Origin: Streptomyces sp. ATexAB-D23
Lineage (GTDB): Bacteria; Actinomycetota; Actinomycetes; Streptomycetales; Streptomycetaceae
DNA: 64,000 bases
Direction of reading: 5' to 3'
Assembly: GCF_000373645.1 (NCBI RefSeq)
Contig: NZ_KB892001.1
Span: 66,441 to 130,440, forward strand
Shown here: in pieces, positions 7,179 to 15,829 of the stretch
Position numbering within the stretch: position 1 is the first letter of the stretch
Layout of the letters: each line of letters starts with the position of its first letter
Notes under the pieces: generated by a model
Databases searched by the model: none
What the model was told of the DNA's origin: nothing
Seen by the model: only the letters and a program-made list of their open reading frames with translations
Translations under genes and position numbers: made by a program

Positions 7179-8018
7179 TCAGTTCAGGAGCGCCCGCGCG
7201 GCCCGCGCGCTGTGCCGCACCGCCTCGGCCGCGGCCGGCTCGATCTCCTCGACCACCCGTGCGTACTCCTCCATCTCCTCGGCCCCGCGCAGGAACTCCC
7301 CGGCGCGCACCAGGAGCTGGGCGTGCTCGTAGCGCAGCCGGGCCGGGTGCGACGGCAGCAGCAGCGACAGCTCGACCGCCCACAGCGCCACGGCCATCTG
7401 CTCGGGGCGGGCCGCCGCCCACGCCCGGATGTTGTTCAGGATCCGCAGCACGACCTCCAGCGGCCGGGCCGGCTCCAGGGCGGCCGGCTCCCACCGCTCC
7501 CCGGTCGCGCTCGTCACCAGCAGCTCCGCGTCCTGGTCCGTCAGCGGCCGGCCCCCGGCGAACGGATCGGCGAGCACCCGCTCGGAGGGATCGCCGAAGC
7601 CGACCACGAAGTGGCCCGGCAGAGCCACCCCGTACACCGGGGCGCCCGCCCGCCTCGCGACCTCGATCCACACCACCGACAGCAGGATCGGCAGCCCGCG
7701 CCGCCGCCGCAGCACCTCGTGCAGCAGGGACGACTCCAGGCGCCGGTAGTCCGCGGGCACGCCCTCGAACCCGTACCGCTCACCGAGCAGTTCGGCCAGC
7801 GCGGACGCCCAGGCGCGGCCGTCGCGCAGCCCGTACGGGAGCAGTCCGGCGAGCCGGTCCAGCTCGATCTGGGCCGTGTCGATGCCGTGCGTGTCCAGGG
7901 CGGGGTCCGCCTCGGCGGCCACCAGCAGACACAGGAGCGCCAGGTCGGGCCGCTCGGCGCGGGCCTCGTCGGCGAACCGGCGGCGCCGCTCCTCGCGGTC
8001 GTTCCTCCCGGGGGCCAC
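7179..8018 (-). CDS. SirB1-type transglutaminase-like protein
   Basis: 279 aa. The central part (LLHEVLRRRRGLPILLSVVWIEVARRAGAPVYGVALPGHFVVGF) is the Transglut_core2/SirB1 signature; in this family the usual catalytic Cys is replaced, here by an Ile/Leu/Ser stretch, so catalysis is doubtful. A helical, TPR-like C-terminal part follows (about 190-279). Only 3 bp separate it from the upstream GNAT gene, so the two form an operon. Molecular role unknown. Confidence 0.75.
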   Translation of the reverse strand: MAPGRNDREERRRRFADEARAERPDLALLCLLVAAEADPALDTHGIDTAQIELDRLAGLLPYGLRDGRAWASALAELLGERYGFEGVPADYRRLESSLLHEVLRRRRGLPILLSVVWIEVARRAGAPVYGVALPGHFVVGFGDPSERVLADPFAGGRPLTDQDAELLVTSATGERWEPAALEPARPLEVVLRILNNIRAWAAARPEQMAVALWAVELSLLLPSHPARLRYEHAQLLVRAGEFLRGAEEMEEYARVVEEIEPAAAEAVRHSARAARALLN

Positions 8019-8021
8019 CGG

Positions 8022-9023
8022 TCACACCGGCCGGAAGTGGTGGTAGAGGTGGTGGGCCGCGAACCCCATCCCGTCGTACAGCGCGCGGGCGCCCTCGTTG
8101 TCCTCCTCCACCTGGAGCCAGGCCGCCGACGCGCCCTCGTCCATCGCCTGCCGGGCCAGCGCGGCCATCACCGTGGTGGCGAGCCCCCGCCTGCGGTGCT
8201 CGGGAGCCACCTCGACGGCCATGAACCCGGCCCACCGCCCGTCCACCACGCACCGCCCGATCGCGGCGGGCGCCTCGTCCCCGGGCTCGCCGGGCACGGA
8301 GGCGAACCACACCGAGGGGCCGCCGTTCAGCACGGAGGTCACCTCCGGGCCCGGGGTCCCGACGCGCTGATAGCGGCCGAGCCACGCCTCGTCGGCCGTA
8401 CGGCCCAGCCGCACCCGGGACACCTCGGCCGGCAGATCACCGATCGGGGCCAGGGCGGCGATCCGTACGGACGCCGTCACCTCGCGCCGCCAGCCGTGCT
8501 CCTCCAGCGCCGCGCACAGCTCCTCCTGCGTGCCCTCGGCACCGGTCGCGGTCTGTACGTACGCGGGCAGACCCCGGTCCTCGTACCACTGCTTCACCCG
8601 CCCGAGCGCCACGCCGAGCGGCACGCCCGGGTCGCCGAGGGGAAGGACGGAATTGGCGCGCCGAGTGAAACCGCCGGAGGCGCGCAGCAGCCACTCGCCC
8701 AGCGGTTCGCTCTCCACGGGCTGCCACGCCCGCGCGGTCACCCGGGCGAGTTCCCCGAAGGAGGCGGCGGGTCCGCGCCGGCGGGCCGGGGCGGACGGCA
8801 CGACCTTGCCCGCTACCAGGGCCGACTCCGCGATGCGCACCGAATCCCCGTTCTTCGGTGTGACGGAGAGCACACCTTCGTCCCACGATGTGAGAACACC
8901 GACCGTGTCGCTGAACTTCGGTCCTTGCGGGCCATCCTCGGTCACCCGTCGGACTGATACCCGTTTGCCCACGTCAGCTGGTGCAATTCGGACCTCAAGC
9001 CGTCCGCCGATGGTGAATTCCAC
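8022..9023 (-). CDS. GNAT family N-acetyltransferase with N-terminal SH3-like domain
   Basis: 333 aa. Residues 1-70 form a small beta domain (MEFTIGGRLEVRI, KFSDTVGVLTSWDEGVLSV); the C-terminal half is a Gcn5-type acetyltransferase with the acetyl-CoA motif EVAPEHRRRGLATTVMAAL and the trailing EEDNEGARALYDGMGF. It would acetylate an amine, substrate unknown. The same neighbour, divergent from the ferredoxin gene, is familiar from Streptomyces chromosomes. It heads a two-gene operon with the SirB1-like protein. Confidence 0.82.
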   Translation of the reverse strand: MEFTIGGRLEVRIAPADVGKRVSVRRVTEDGPQGPKFSDTVGVLTSWDEGVLSVTPKNGDSVRIAESALVAGKVVPSAPARRRGPAASFGELARVTARAWQPVESEPLGEWLLRASGGFTRRANSVLPLGDPGVPLGVALGRVKQWYEDRGLPAYVQTATGAEGTQEELCAALEEHGWRREVTASVRIAALAPIGDLPAEVSRVRLGRTADEAWLGRYQRVGTPGPEVTSVLNGGPSVWFASVPGEPGDEAPAAIGRCVVDGRWAGFMAVEVAPEHRRRGLATTVMAALARQAMDEGASAAWLQVEEDNEGARALYDGMGFAAHHLYHHFRPV

Positions 9024-9140
9024 AGCTCTGTCCGCCCCTCCTGTTCGGATCGTGCCCGCGAACGGAGATACTAGGTGCGGGCATCGACGACGCCGCGCTC
9101 CCGCGCGAGAGCCAACGCCCTACCGAGGAGGAACGACAGC

Positions 9141-9461
9141 GTGACCTACGTCATCGCGCAGCCTTGTGTCGACGTAAAGGACAAGGCCTGCATCGAAGAG
9201 TGCCCCGTCGACTGCATCTATGAGGGCCAGCGGTCCTTGTACATCCACCCGGACGAGTGTGTCGACTGCGGAGCCTGCGAGCCGGTCTGCCCGGTGGAAG
9301 CGATCTTCTACGAGGACGACACCCCGGACGAGTGGAAGGACTACTACAAGGCGAATGTCGAGTTCTTCGACGACCTCGGATCGCCGGGTGGTGCCTCCAA
9401 GCTGGGCCTGATCGAGCGCGACCACGCGTTCATCGCCGCGCTGCCGCCGCAGAACCAGTAA
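9141..9461 (+). CDS. fdxA: 7Fe-8S ferredoxin
   Basis: 106 aa, small electron carrier. The first cluster region CVDVKDKACIEECPVDCI carries the [3Fe-4S]-type spacing; the second, CVDCGACEPVCP, is a full CxxCxxCxxxCP [4Fe-4S] motif. The tail DEWKDYYKANVEFFDDLG is typical of actinobacterial FdxA/FdxC. GTG 9141 is preceded by GAGGAGGAA. Divergent from the GNAT gene and followed by dapC; fdx-dapC adjacency is conserved in actinobacteria. Confidence 0.93.
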   Translation: MTYVIAQPCVDVKDKACIEECPVDCIYEGQRSLYIHPDECVDCGACEPVCPVEAIFYEDDTPDEWKDYYKANVEFFDDLGSPGGASKLGLIERDHAFIAALPPQNQ

Positions 9462-9486
9462 CAGCGCCCCGGCACGTGCGCCACCC

Positions 9487-9519
9487 CGGTCCCGTACGGC
9501 TCGTCGCCGTGCGGGACCG
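9487..9519 (+). terminator. Hairpin between fdxA and dapC
   Basis: A 14-bp stem with one G-T pair (9487-9500 with 9506-9519) and a 5-nt loop, 25 bp past the fdxA stop. Probably a terminator or 3' stabiliser for the short fdxA message, limiting read-through into dapC. Confidence 0.5.
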
Positions 9520-9582
9520 AGGTGTTTCCCGCGGCCCCTTCCGGGCCGCCCGCGTGTACCCCGTACGAGAAAGCAGAGAGCC

Positions 9583-10677
9583 GTGTCCGCAGTCTCCTCC
9601 CGCCTCCCGGTCTTCCCCTGGGACAAGCTGGCGCCCTACAAGTCGACGGCCGAGGCCCACCCGGACGGCATCGTGGACCTGTCCGTCGGCACCCCGGTCG
9701 ATCCGGTGCCCGAGCTGATCCGCGAGGCGCTCGTCGCGGCCGCGGACAGCCCCGGCTATCCGACGGTGTGGGGGACGGCCGCGCTGCGCGACGCGCTCAG
9801 CGGCTGGGTGGAGCGGCGGCTCGGCGCGGTCTCGGTGGCCCACGAGAACGTGCTGCCCGTCGTCGGCTCCAAGGAACTGGTGGCCTGGCTGCCGACCCAG
9901 CTCGGCCTCGGCTCCGGCGACCGGGTCGCCTACCCGCGGCTCGCCTACCCGACGTACGAGGTCGGCGCCCGGCTCTGCGGCGCCGAGCCCGTCGCCTACG
10001 ACGACCCGACCGAGCTGGACCCGGCCGGGCTGAAGCTGCTCTGGCTCAACTCCCCGTCCAACCCGACCGGCCGGGTCCTCGCCAAGGACGAACTGACCCG
10101 GATCGTCGCCTGGGCGCGCGAGCACGGCGTACTGGTCTTCAGCGACGAGTGTTACCTGGAGCTGGGCTGGGAAGCGGAACCGGTCTCCGTGCTCCACCCG
10201 GACGTTTGCGGCGGCAGTTACGAGGGCATCGTCGCCGTCCACTCGCTCTCCAAGCGGTCCAACCTGGCCGGCTACCGCGCCGCGTTCATCGCGGGCGACG
10301 CGGCCGTGCTGGGCGACCTGCTGCTGATCCGCAAGCACGGCGGGATGATGACGCCCGCGCCCGTCCAGGCCGCGACCGTCGCCGCTCTCGGCGACGACAC
10401 GCACGTCGCCGAGCAGCGCACCCGCTACGCGGACCGGCGCGCCGCCCTGCGCACGGCCCTGGAGGCGCACGGCTTCCGGATCGAGCACAGCGAGGCGAGC
10501 CTCTACCTGTGGGCGACCCGCGACGAACCGTGCTGGGACACCGTGGCGTACCTGGCGGAGCTGGGCATCCTGGTGGCGCCCGGCGACTTCTACGGACCGG
10601 CGGGCGACCGCTTCGTACGCGTGGCGTTCACGGCCACCGACGAGCGCGTGGCGGCCGCGGTCAAGCGGCTGGGCTGA
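9583..10677 (+). CDS. dapC: Succinyldiaminopimelate transaminase
   Basis: 364 aa, fold type I PLP enzyme. It converts N-succinyl-2-amino-6-oxopimelate and glutamate to N-succinyl-diaminopimelate in the lysine/peptidoglycan DAP pathway. The PLP lysine is Lys224 in HSLSKRSNLAGYR; NSPSNPTGRV supplies the phosphate/aldimine environment. GTG 9583 has a weak upstream AGAGAG. dapE, the next succinylase-pathway step, lies 1.8 kb downstream, supporting the DapC assignment over a generic aminotransferase. Confidence 0.9.
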   Translation: MSAVSSRLPVFPWDKLAPYKSTAEAHPDGIVDLSVGTPVDPVPELIREALVAAADSPGYPTVWGTAALRDALSGWVERRLGAVSVAHENVLPVVGSKELVAWLPTQLGLGSGDRVAYPRLAYPTYEVGARLCGAEPVAYDDPTELDPAGLKLLWLNSPSNPTGRVLAKDELTRIVAWAREHGVLVFSDECYLELGWEAEPVSVLHPDVCGGSYEGIVAVHSLSKRSNLAGYRAAFIAGDAAVLGDLLLIRKHGGMMTPAPVQAATVAALGDDTHVAEQRTRYADRRAALRTALEAHGFRIEHSEASLYLWATRDEPCWDTVAYLAELGILVAPGDFYGPAGDRFVRVAFTATDERVAAAVKRLG

Positions 10678-10692
10678 GCTCTTCGGGCACGG

Positions 10693-10740
10693 CATGCGTG
10701 AGGGCCCCGGGAGTGCGCACTCCCGGGGCCCTCACGCATG
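10693..10740. terminator. Perfect 48-bp palindromic terminator
   Basis: A 24-bp perfect inverted repeat centred at 10716/10717, between convergent dapC and the small secreted-protein gene. The inner GCGC can form the loop. A strong bidirectional terminator. Confidence 0.8.
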
Positions 10741-10760
10741 GCTGTGAAACCGGCAGAGCC

Positions 10761-11171
10761 TCAGCCGATCGGCAGGCCCTTGGTGAGGGCGTCGGTGGGC
10801 AGGCCGCCCTCGGCGGTCTTGGAGACGGTGCCGACGGCGTCGCCGTCAGCCGCGCCCTTGGCGGTCCTGGTGACGTTCTTCGCGGCGGGGGCGGCCTTGG
10901 TGCCGACGTCCCCGAGGGTCTTGCTCGCCACCGGAAGCGTGGTGCCGACGACCTTGCCGCCGGCCTTGCCCGCGGTGTCGGAGGCCGGCTGGGCCGCGCC
11001 TTCGACCGTCTTACCGAGACCGGAACCCTCGACGCTGGTGAGACCGCCGAGGTCCGGGGCCTGCGGGAGCTCCGCGGCACCCGCGGCGCCGGCCGCACCG
11101 ACCACGGGGGCCGCACCCGCCGCGATCAGCAGCGCGGTACGGGCGATCCGACGGGTCAGGGGGAGGGACAT
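10761..11171 (-). CDS. Small secreted Ala/Gly-rich protein
   Basis: 136 aa. Signal peptide about 1-32 (TRRIARTALLIAAGAAPVVGAAGAAGAAE). The mature part is low-complexity with repeated GLGKTV, GGKVVG and LGDVGTKA segments and no recognisable domain; such proteins are common in Streptomyces and sometimes labelled 'ATP-binding protein' without good reason. ATG 11171 has GAAGGAG upstream; a longer frame to 11228 lacks one. Function unknown. Confidence 0.7.
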   Translation of the reverse strand: MSLPLTRRIARTALLIAAGAAPVVGAAGAAGAAELPQAPDLGGLTSVEGSGLGKTVEGAAQPASDTAGKAGGKVVGTTLPVASKTLGDVGTKAAPAAKNVTRTAKGAADGDAVGTVSKTAEGGLPTDALTKGLPIG

Positions 11172-11483
11172 GATGCTCCTTCGACGGGAGGGGAATTCGG
11201 GCTGTCCGTGGGTCGGACGCCATGACAACCGTCGTGGGGGCGGGTGAGGTTGCGGTGCGACGGCGTAAAGAGTGAGTAATGCGTCGGATAATCCTCAGCG
11301 GAGGAACCCGGGCAAACGCAGCATTCCGCGAGCACCCGCCGAACCGTCACTCCCCGTGCGGCACAAGGGAATCGGGGGAGCGGAGAGACGGGCCGGGCAC
11401 CCCCGCGCCGGGGGCGTCGGCGCGGGCCAGGGTCCCCCCGCACGGATGACACCTCGTACGCGCGCACGGGCGCCGGACGCGCC
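11172..11483. other. Intergenic region upstream of small secreted-protein gene
   Basis: 312 bp between two minus-strand genes. It should hold the promoter of the secreted-protein gene and the 3' end of the lysozyme-like gene transcript. No clear hairpin, repeat or small ORF with a good ribosome site was found. Confidence 0.4.
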
Positions 11484-12413
11484 CTATCGCAGGAGGCGCA
11501 TCCGGACCTCGGCGGTGTCGGATTCCGTGCGCTTCGACTCCTCGCGCTCCGTGTGCCAGCCCGATCCGGCGGTCCACACCCGGCCCCCGTACGCCACCTG
11601 GTCGATGCCCAGCGCCTCGGACTGGGCCACCGCCCAGTGCGCCAGCTCCCAGCCCCGCTGCGGCGCACCGTCCCGGGCGGCGCGGCGGTCGGCCCGCACC
11701 GGCACCGTGAGCGCGCCCGAGGCCGACGAGCCCGCCGTGGCAGCGGGCCCCGGCAGCACCTTCTTGCCGAAGGCCCGCACCAGGGCGGCCCGCACCTTGG
11801 ACGCGTCGCCCGTCCCGGCCGTGGACCGCGGCGGCTCGCAGTCCAGCGCGCCCGGCGTGCGCCCGGTCAGCGCGGCGGCCAGCAGTGCGGCGTCCGGCTC
11901 GTGCTTCGCGTACGCCTGCGGGAAGCCGCTGCGCTGGACGCGCTGCGCGGCCTCGGTCAGCGGCAGCCGCGAATAGCCGGGCACCTCGGCCAGGTGCTCG
12001 TAGAACTTCCCGGCCGCGTACACCGGGTCCATGACCTCCTTCTCGCTGCCCCAGCCCTGCGAGGGGCGCTGCTGGAACAGCCCCAGCGAATCCCGGTCGC
12101 CGTGGTCGAGGTTGCGCAGCCCGGACTCCTGCAACGCCGTCGCCAGCGCGATCGTCACCGCCCGCTCGGGCATCCCGCGCGTGGTGCCGACCGCGGAGAT
12201 CGTCGCCGCGTTCGCGGCCTGCTCGGGCGTCAGCCGGTACGTGCCGTCCGCCGACCGCACCGTGCACTGATCGGACCCCCGGCCGCCCGAAACGTACTGG
12301 AAGGTCAGATATCCCCCCACCGCGACGAGCACCCCGAAGGCCGCCGCGATCCGCAGCCGACGGCTGCGGCCGGGGCGTGGGCGTGGGCGGTCAGCGGGAA
12401 CGGTCCTGGGCAC
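11484..12413 (-). CDS. Membrane-anchored lysozyme-like protein
   Basis: 309 aa. One N-terminal transmembrane segment (about 20-42, LRIAAAFGVLVAVGGYLTFQYV), then an extracytoplasmic domain with ATALQESGLRNLDHGDRDSLGLFQQRPSQGWG, which resembles the lytic transglycosylase/lysozyme fold (catalytic Glu in LQESG). The C-terminal part (GWELAHWAVAQSEALGIDQVAY) recurs in this family. Databases often call it 'heavy metal transporter', which nothing here supports. Only 35 bp separate it from divergent dapE, so the promoters overlap. Confidence 0.7.
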   Translation of the reverse strand: MPRTVPADRPRPRPGRSRRLRIAAAFGVLVAVGGYLTFQYVSGGRGSDQCTVRSADGTYRLTPEQAANAATISAVGTTRGMPERAVTIALATALQESGLRNLDHGDRDSLGLFQQRPSQGWGSEKEVMDPVYAAGKFYEHLAEVPGYSRLPLTEAAQRVQRSGFPQAYAKHEPDAALLAAALTGRTPGALDCEPPRSTAGTGDASKVRAALVRAFGKKVLPGPAATAGSSASGALTVPVRADRRAARDGAPQRGWELAHWAVAQSEALGIDQVAYGGRVWTAGSGWHTEREESKRTESDTAEVRMRLLR

Positions 12414-12435
12414 GGGGTCACCGTACGACAGACGC

Positions 12436-12441
12436 TAGGGT
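12436..12441 (+). promoter_or_regulatory. -10 hexamer for leaderless dapE
   Basis: TAGGGT followed by 7 nt and ATG 12449. On the other strand an overlapping TAGCGT (12437-12432) could serve the divergent lysozyme-like gene, so two -10 elements may share the same bases. Confidence 0.5.
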
Positions 12442-12448
12442 CGTAGCC

Positions 12449-13528
12449 ATGGCCGAAAGCACGCTTGACCTCACCCTGGACGGACCCGCGCTCACCGCCG
12501 CGCTCGTCGACTTCCCCTCGGTCAGCGGGGAGGAGAAGGACCTGGCCGACGCCATCGAGTCGGCGCTGCGGCCGCTGTCGCACCTGACCGTCGAGCGGTA
12601 CGGGAACAACGTCGTGGCCAGGACGGATCTCGGCCGCTCCGAACGCGTCATCCTGGCCGGTCACATCGACACCGTGCCGATCGCCGGCAACGTGCCCTCC
12701 CGGCTCGACGCCGACGGCCTGCTCTGGGGCTGCGGCACCTCCGACATGAAGTCCGGCGTCGCCGTCCAGCTGCGGATCGCCGCCACCGTGCCCGAGCCCA
12801 ACCGCGACCTCACCTTCGTCTTCTACGACAACGAGGAGGTCGCCGCCCACCTCAACGGCCTCGGCCACATCGCCGACGCCCACCCCGACTGGCTGGCGGG
12901 CGACTTCGCCGTCCTCCTGGAAGGCTCCAACGGAGAGGTCGAGGGCGGCTGCCAGGGCACCCTGCGCGTCTTCCTCCACCTCGACGGCGAACGGGCGCAC
13001 TCCGCGCGCAGCTGGATGGGGTCCAACGCCATCCACGCCGCCGCCCCGGTCCTCGCCCGCCTCGCGGCCTACGAGCCGCGCCGGCCGGTGATCGACGGCC
13101 TGGAATACCACGAGGGCCTCAATGCCGTACGTGTCGAGGGCGGCGTCGCCAACAACGTCATCCCCGACGCCTGCACGGTCGTCGTCAACTACCGCTACGC
13201 CCCCGACCTCGGCCAGGAAGAGGCCCTGGCCCACGTCCGCGAGGTCTTCGACGGCTGCGGCGTCGCCGAGTTCACCGTCGACGACCACTCCGGCGCGGCC
13301 ATGCCCGGCCTCTCCCACCCGGCGGCCAAGGCGTTCATGGACGCGGTCGGCGGCACCGCCCGCCCCAAGTTCGGCTGGACGGACGTCGCCCGCTTCGGCT
13401 CCCTCGGTGTCCCCGCGGTGAACTACGGGCCCGGCGACCCGATCCTCGCCCACAAGCGCGACGAGCACGTGAAGGTCGAGCGCATCACCCACTGCGAGGA
13501 CCGTCTGCGCTCCTGGCTCACCGCCTGA
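12449..13528 (+). CDS. dapE: Succinyl-diaminopimelate desuccinylase
   Basis: 359 aa, M20 metallopeptidase family. It hydrolyses N-succinyl-LL-DAP to LL-DAP and succinate. Metal ligands visible: His72 and Asp74 (AGHIDTVP), the Asp of CGTSDMKSG, the Glu pair in YDNEEVAAH and a C-terminal His (DPILAHKRDEHV). An internal dimerisation domain covers about 175-290. Leaderless start, see -10 at 12436. The LOG-family gene lies 109 bp downstream. Confidence 0.93.
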   Translation: MAESTLDLTLDGPALTAALVDFPSVSGEEKDLADAIESALRPLSHLTVERYGNNVVARTDLGRSERVILAGHIDTVPIAGNVPSRLDADGLLWGCGTSDMKSGVAVQLRIAATVPEPNRDLTFVFYDNEEVAAHLNGLGHIADAHPDWLAGDFAVLLEGSNGEVEGGCQGTLRVFLHLDGERAHSARSWMGSNAIHAAAPVLARLAAYEPRRPVIDGLEYHEGLNAVRVEGGVANNVIPDACTVVVNYRYAPDLGQEEALAHVREVFDGCGVAEFTVDDHSGAAMPGLSHPAAKAFMDAVGGTARPKFGWTDVARFGSLGVPAVNYGPGDPILAHKRDEHVKVERITHCEDRLRSWLTA

Positions 13529-13637
13529 CCCACGATCCGACCTCCCGCATTCCTCCGCCCTTAACCCGCGGCGATCTACGCTGGCACGAGACGGAGGCGC
13601 CGCAGGGCGCCTCCGACGTCGGCGGAGGGAGCAGGTC

Positions 13638-14423
13638 ATGGGCAATCCCGAGGATGCGCGCATTCCCGAGGGTGCGGAGATCCCCGAGGGCGCGGTACTG
13701 CCCGAGGAGCAGCGGCTCGGCCCGGTACTGCGCCGCAGGGACCAGGTACAGCCCGGCACGACCGATCAGCGGCTGCTGGACTCCGAGGACGACTCCGAGT
13801 GGGTGCACACCGACCCGTGGCGGGTGATGCGCATCCAGTCGGAGTTCGTCGAGGGCTTCGGCGCGCTCGCCGAACTGCCGAGCGCCATCAGCGTCTTCGG
13901 CTCGGCCCGCACGCCGGCCGGGGCGCCGGAGTACGAGGCGGGCGTACGGATCGGCCGGGCGCTGGTCGACGCGGGCTTCGCGGTCATCACCGGGGGCGGC
14001 CCCGGGGCGATGGAGGCGGCGAACAAGGGGGCGCGTGAGGCGAAGGGCGTCTCGGTCGGCCTCGGCATCGAGCTGCCCTTCGAGTCCGGCCTCAACCAGC
14101 ACGTCGACATCGGCGTCAACTTCCGCTACTTCTTCGTCCGCAAGACGATGTTCGTGAAGTACGCCCAGGGCTTCGTCGTCCTGCCCGGTGGCCTGGGCAC
14201 CCTGGACGAACTCTTCGAGGCGCTGACCCTCGTCCAGACCGGCAAGGTCACCCGCTTCCCGATCGTCCTGTTCGGCACGGCCTACTGGGGCGGCCTGGTC
14301 GACTGGCTGCGCGACACGGTGGTGGCCCAGGGCAAGGCATCGGAGAAGGACCTCCTGCTCTTCCACGTGACGGACGACGTGGACGAGGCGGTGGCCCTGG
14401 TCACGAAGGAGGTCGGCCGCTGA
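13638..14423 (+). CDS. LOG family (TIGR00730) nucleotide phosphoribohydrolase
   Basis: 261 aa. The Rossmann-like LOG fold is shown by ISVFGSAR, the GGGPGAMEAANKGA motif and the PGGLGTLDELFEALT signature (PGGxGTxxE). Family members cleave AMP-type or cytokinin riboside monophosphates at the N-glycosidic bond; the physiological substrate in streptomycetes is uncertain. The first 50 residues are an extra acidic segment with repeated PEGAEIPEGA-like units. ATG 13638 follows GGAGGGAG. Adjacent to dapE, as in Mycobacterium. Confidence 0.85.
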   Translation: MGNPEDARIPEGAEIPEGAVLPEEQRLGPVLRRRDQVQPGTTDQRLLDSEDDSEWVHTDPWRVMRIQSEFVEGFGALAELPSAISVFGSARTPAGAPEYEAGVRIGRALVDAGFAVITGGGPGAMEAANKGAREAKGVSVGLGIELPFESGLNQHVDIGVNFRYFFVRKTMFVKYAQGFVVLPGGLGTLDELFEALTLVQTGKVTRFPIVLFGTAYWGGLVDWLRDTVVAQGKASEKDLLLFHVTDDVDEAVALVTKEVGR

Positions 14424-14623
14424 GCCCGGGGCGCTGCCCCCGGACCCCCGCTCCTCAATCGCCGGAGGAGCCGGGGATTTCGGGGCCCCGCTCCTCAAAT
14501 GCCGGCGAGGCTGGATCTCGCCCACCGGCGGAGGCGAATTCAAGCCCCTCCGGCGTTTGAGGAGCGGGGCCCGGGGCAGCGCCCCGGTTTCGGGAAGGGG
14601 CGGGTAGGGGAACAGGCCCGCCG
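14424..14623. repeat. Intergenic inverted-repeat element
   Basis: 31-bp imperfect arms (14482-14512 and 14543-14573) share GGGCCCCGCTCCTCAAA and inverted complements; a third, shorter copy of the CCGCTCCTCAA...GCCGG unit lies at about 14445-14477, and CCGGGGC/GCCCCGG runs flank the set. This is the dispersed Streptomyces intergenic hairpin family, probably acting as a terminator for the LOG gene and the convergent folP2-like gene. Confidence 0.65.
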
Positions 14624-14816
14624 CAGGCGCCTCGCGCCCGCAGGCGCCTCGCGCCCGCAGGCGCCTCGCGCCCGCAGGCGCCTCGCGCCCGCAGGCGCCT
14701 CGCGCCCGCAGGCGCTGCGGACCCGGGGGCGCCGCGCGCCCGCAGGCGCTGCGGACCCGGGGGCGCCGCGCGCCCGCAGGCGCTGCGGACCCGGGGGCGC
14801 CGCGCGCCCGCAGGCG
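14624..14816. repeat. 17-bp minisatellite, 11 units
   Basis: Five exact copies of CAGGCGCCTCGCGCCCG (14624-14708) are followed by three copies of a 34-bp dimer (14709-14810) made of two 17-bp variants, then a partial unit. Non-coding, between convergent genes. The homogeneity implies recent slippage or unequal exchange. Confidence 0.9.
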
Positions 14817-14835
14817 CAACGCCCGCCCCGCCCCC

Positions 14836-15708
14836 CTACGCCAGCCCTCGCCGCGCAACCGCCGGCGCCCGCCACCCCGCGATGGACGCCACCATGTCCA
14901 GTACCTCCCGCGTCTCGCCCACCTCATGCACCCGGTACACCCGCGCCCCCAGCCACGCCGACACCGCCGTCGTCGCCAGCGTCCCGAGCAGCCGCTCCTT
15001 CACCGGCCGGTCCAGCGTCTCGCCCACGAAGTCCTTGTTGGAGAGCGAGACCAGCACCGGCCACCCCGTCTCCGTCATCTCGCCGAGCCGGCGCGTCGCC
15101 TCCAGTGAGTGCCGGGTGTTCTTCCCGAAGTCGTGACCGGGGTCGATCATGATCCCGTCCGGCCGGACCCCGAGCTTCACGGCCCGCTCGGCCAGCCCCA
15201 CGGTCACCCCGAGGATGTCGGCCATCACGTCCTCGTACCCCACCCGGTGCGGCCGGGTCCGCGGCTCCGCGCCCCCGGCATGCGTGCAGACGAGCCCCGC
15301 CCCGTACCGCGCGGCGACCTCCGCCAGCTTCGGGTCCACCCCGCCCCACGCGTCGTTCAGCAGATCCGCCCCGGCCTCGCAGACCGCCTCGCCGACCTCG
15401 TGGCGCCAGGTGTCGACGCTGATCACCACGTCCGGGTGACGGCGGCGCACCTCGGCGACGAACCCCACCGTGCGGCGGGCCTCCTCCTCGGCGGTGACCT
15501 CCTCGCCGGGCCCGGCCTTGACCCCGCCGATGTCGATGATCGCCGCGCCGTCGGCCACGGCCTGCTCGACCCGGGCGAGCGCGGGCTCGTCCCGGAAGGT
15601 GGCGCCCCGGTCGTAGAAGGAGTCCGGGGTGCGGTTCACGATCGCCATGATCACCGGCTCGTGCGCACCGAATTCGCGCCGCCCCAGCCGGAGCGCACCG
15701 CTTGCCAT
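14836..15708 (-). CDS. folP2: FolP2-type dihydropteroate synthase paralogue
   Basis: 290 aa TIM barrel. Both DHPS signatures are present but altered: IVNRTPDSFYDRG instead of NVTPDSFSDGG, and IDIGGVKAGPGEE instead of DVGGESTRPG. These substitutions match mycobacterial FolP2 (Rv1207 type), reported to lack dihydropteroate synthase activity, so the folate role is doubtful. ATG 15708 follows GAGGGA. Divergent from a DivIVA-like gene and close to tag, as in M. tuberculosis. Gene name by resemblance to FolP2. Confidence 0.8.
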   Translation of the reverse strand: MASGALRLGRREFGAHEPVIMAIVNRTPDSFYDRGATFRDEPALARVEQAVADGAAIIDIGGVKAGPGEEVTAEEEARRTVGFVAEVRRRHPDVVISVDTWRHEVGEAVCEAGADLLNDAWGGVDPKLAEVAARYGAGLVCTHAGGAEPRTRPHRVGYEDVMADILGVTVGLAERAVKLGVRPDGIMIDPGHDFGKNTRHSLEATRRLGEMTETGWPVLVSLSNKDFVGETLDRPVKERLLGTLATTAVSAWLGARVYRVHEVGETREVLDMVASIAGWRAPAVARRGLA

Positions 15709-15829
15709 CCGAGTCCCTCTCTGTGAATCCGCCCGGCAGATGACCTGCCGAGGCCAACTGCCGACCCTAACTGTCACTGCCTCATGGCACGATCGGACCC
15801 GGACGAATTCCGCTCCCGGGGAGATACGC

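Noticed and set aside
14624..14816. 17-bp repeats considered as a CRISPR array
   Set aside because: Units are directly abutting with no unique spacers, and no cas genes are present.
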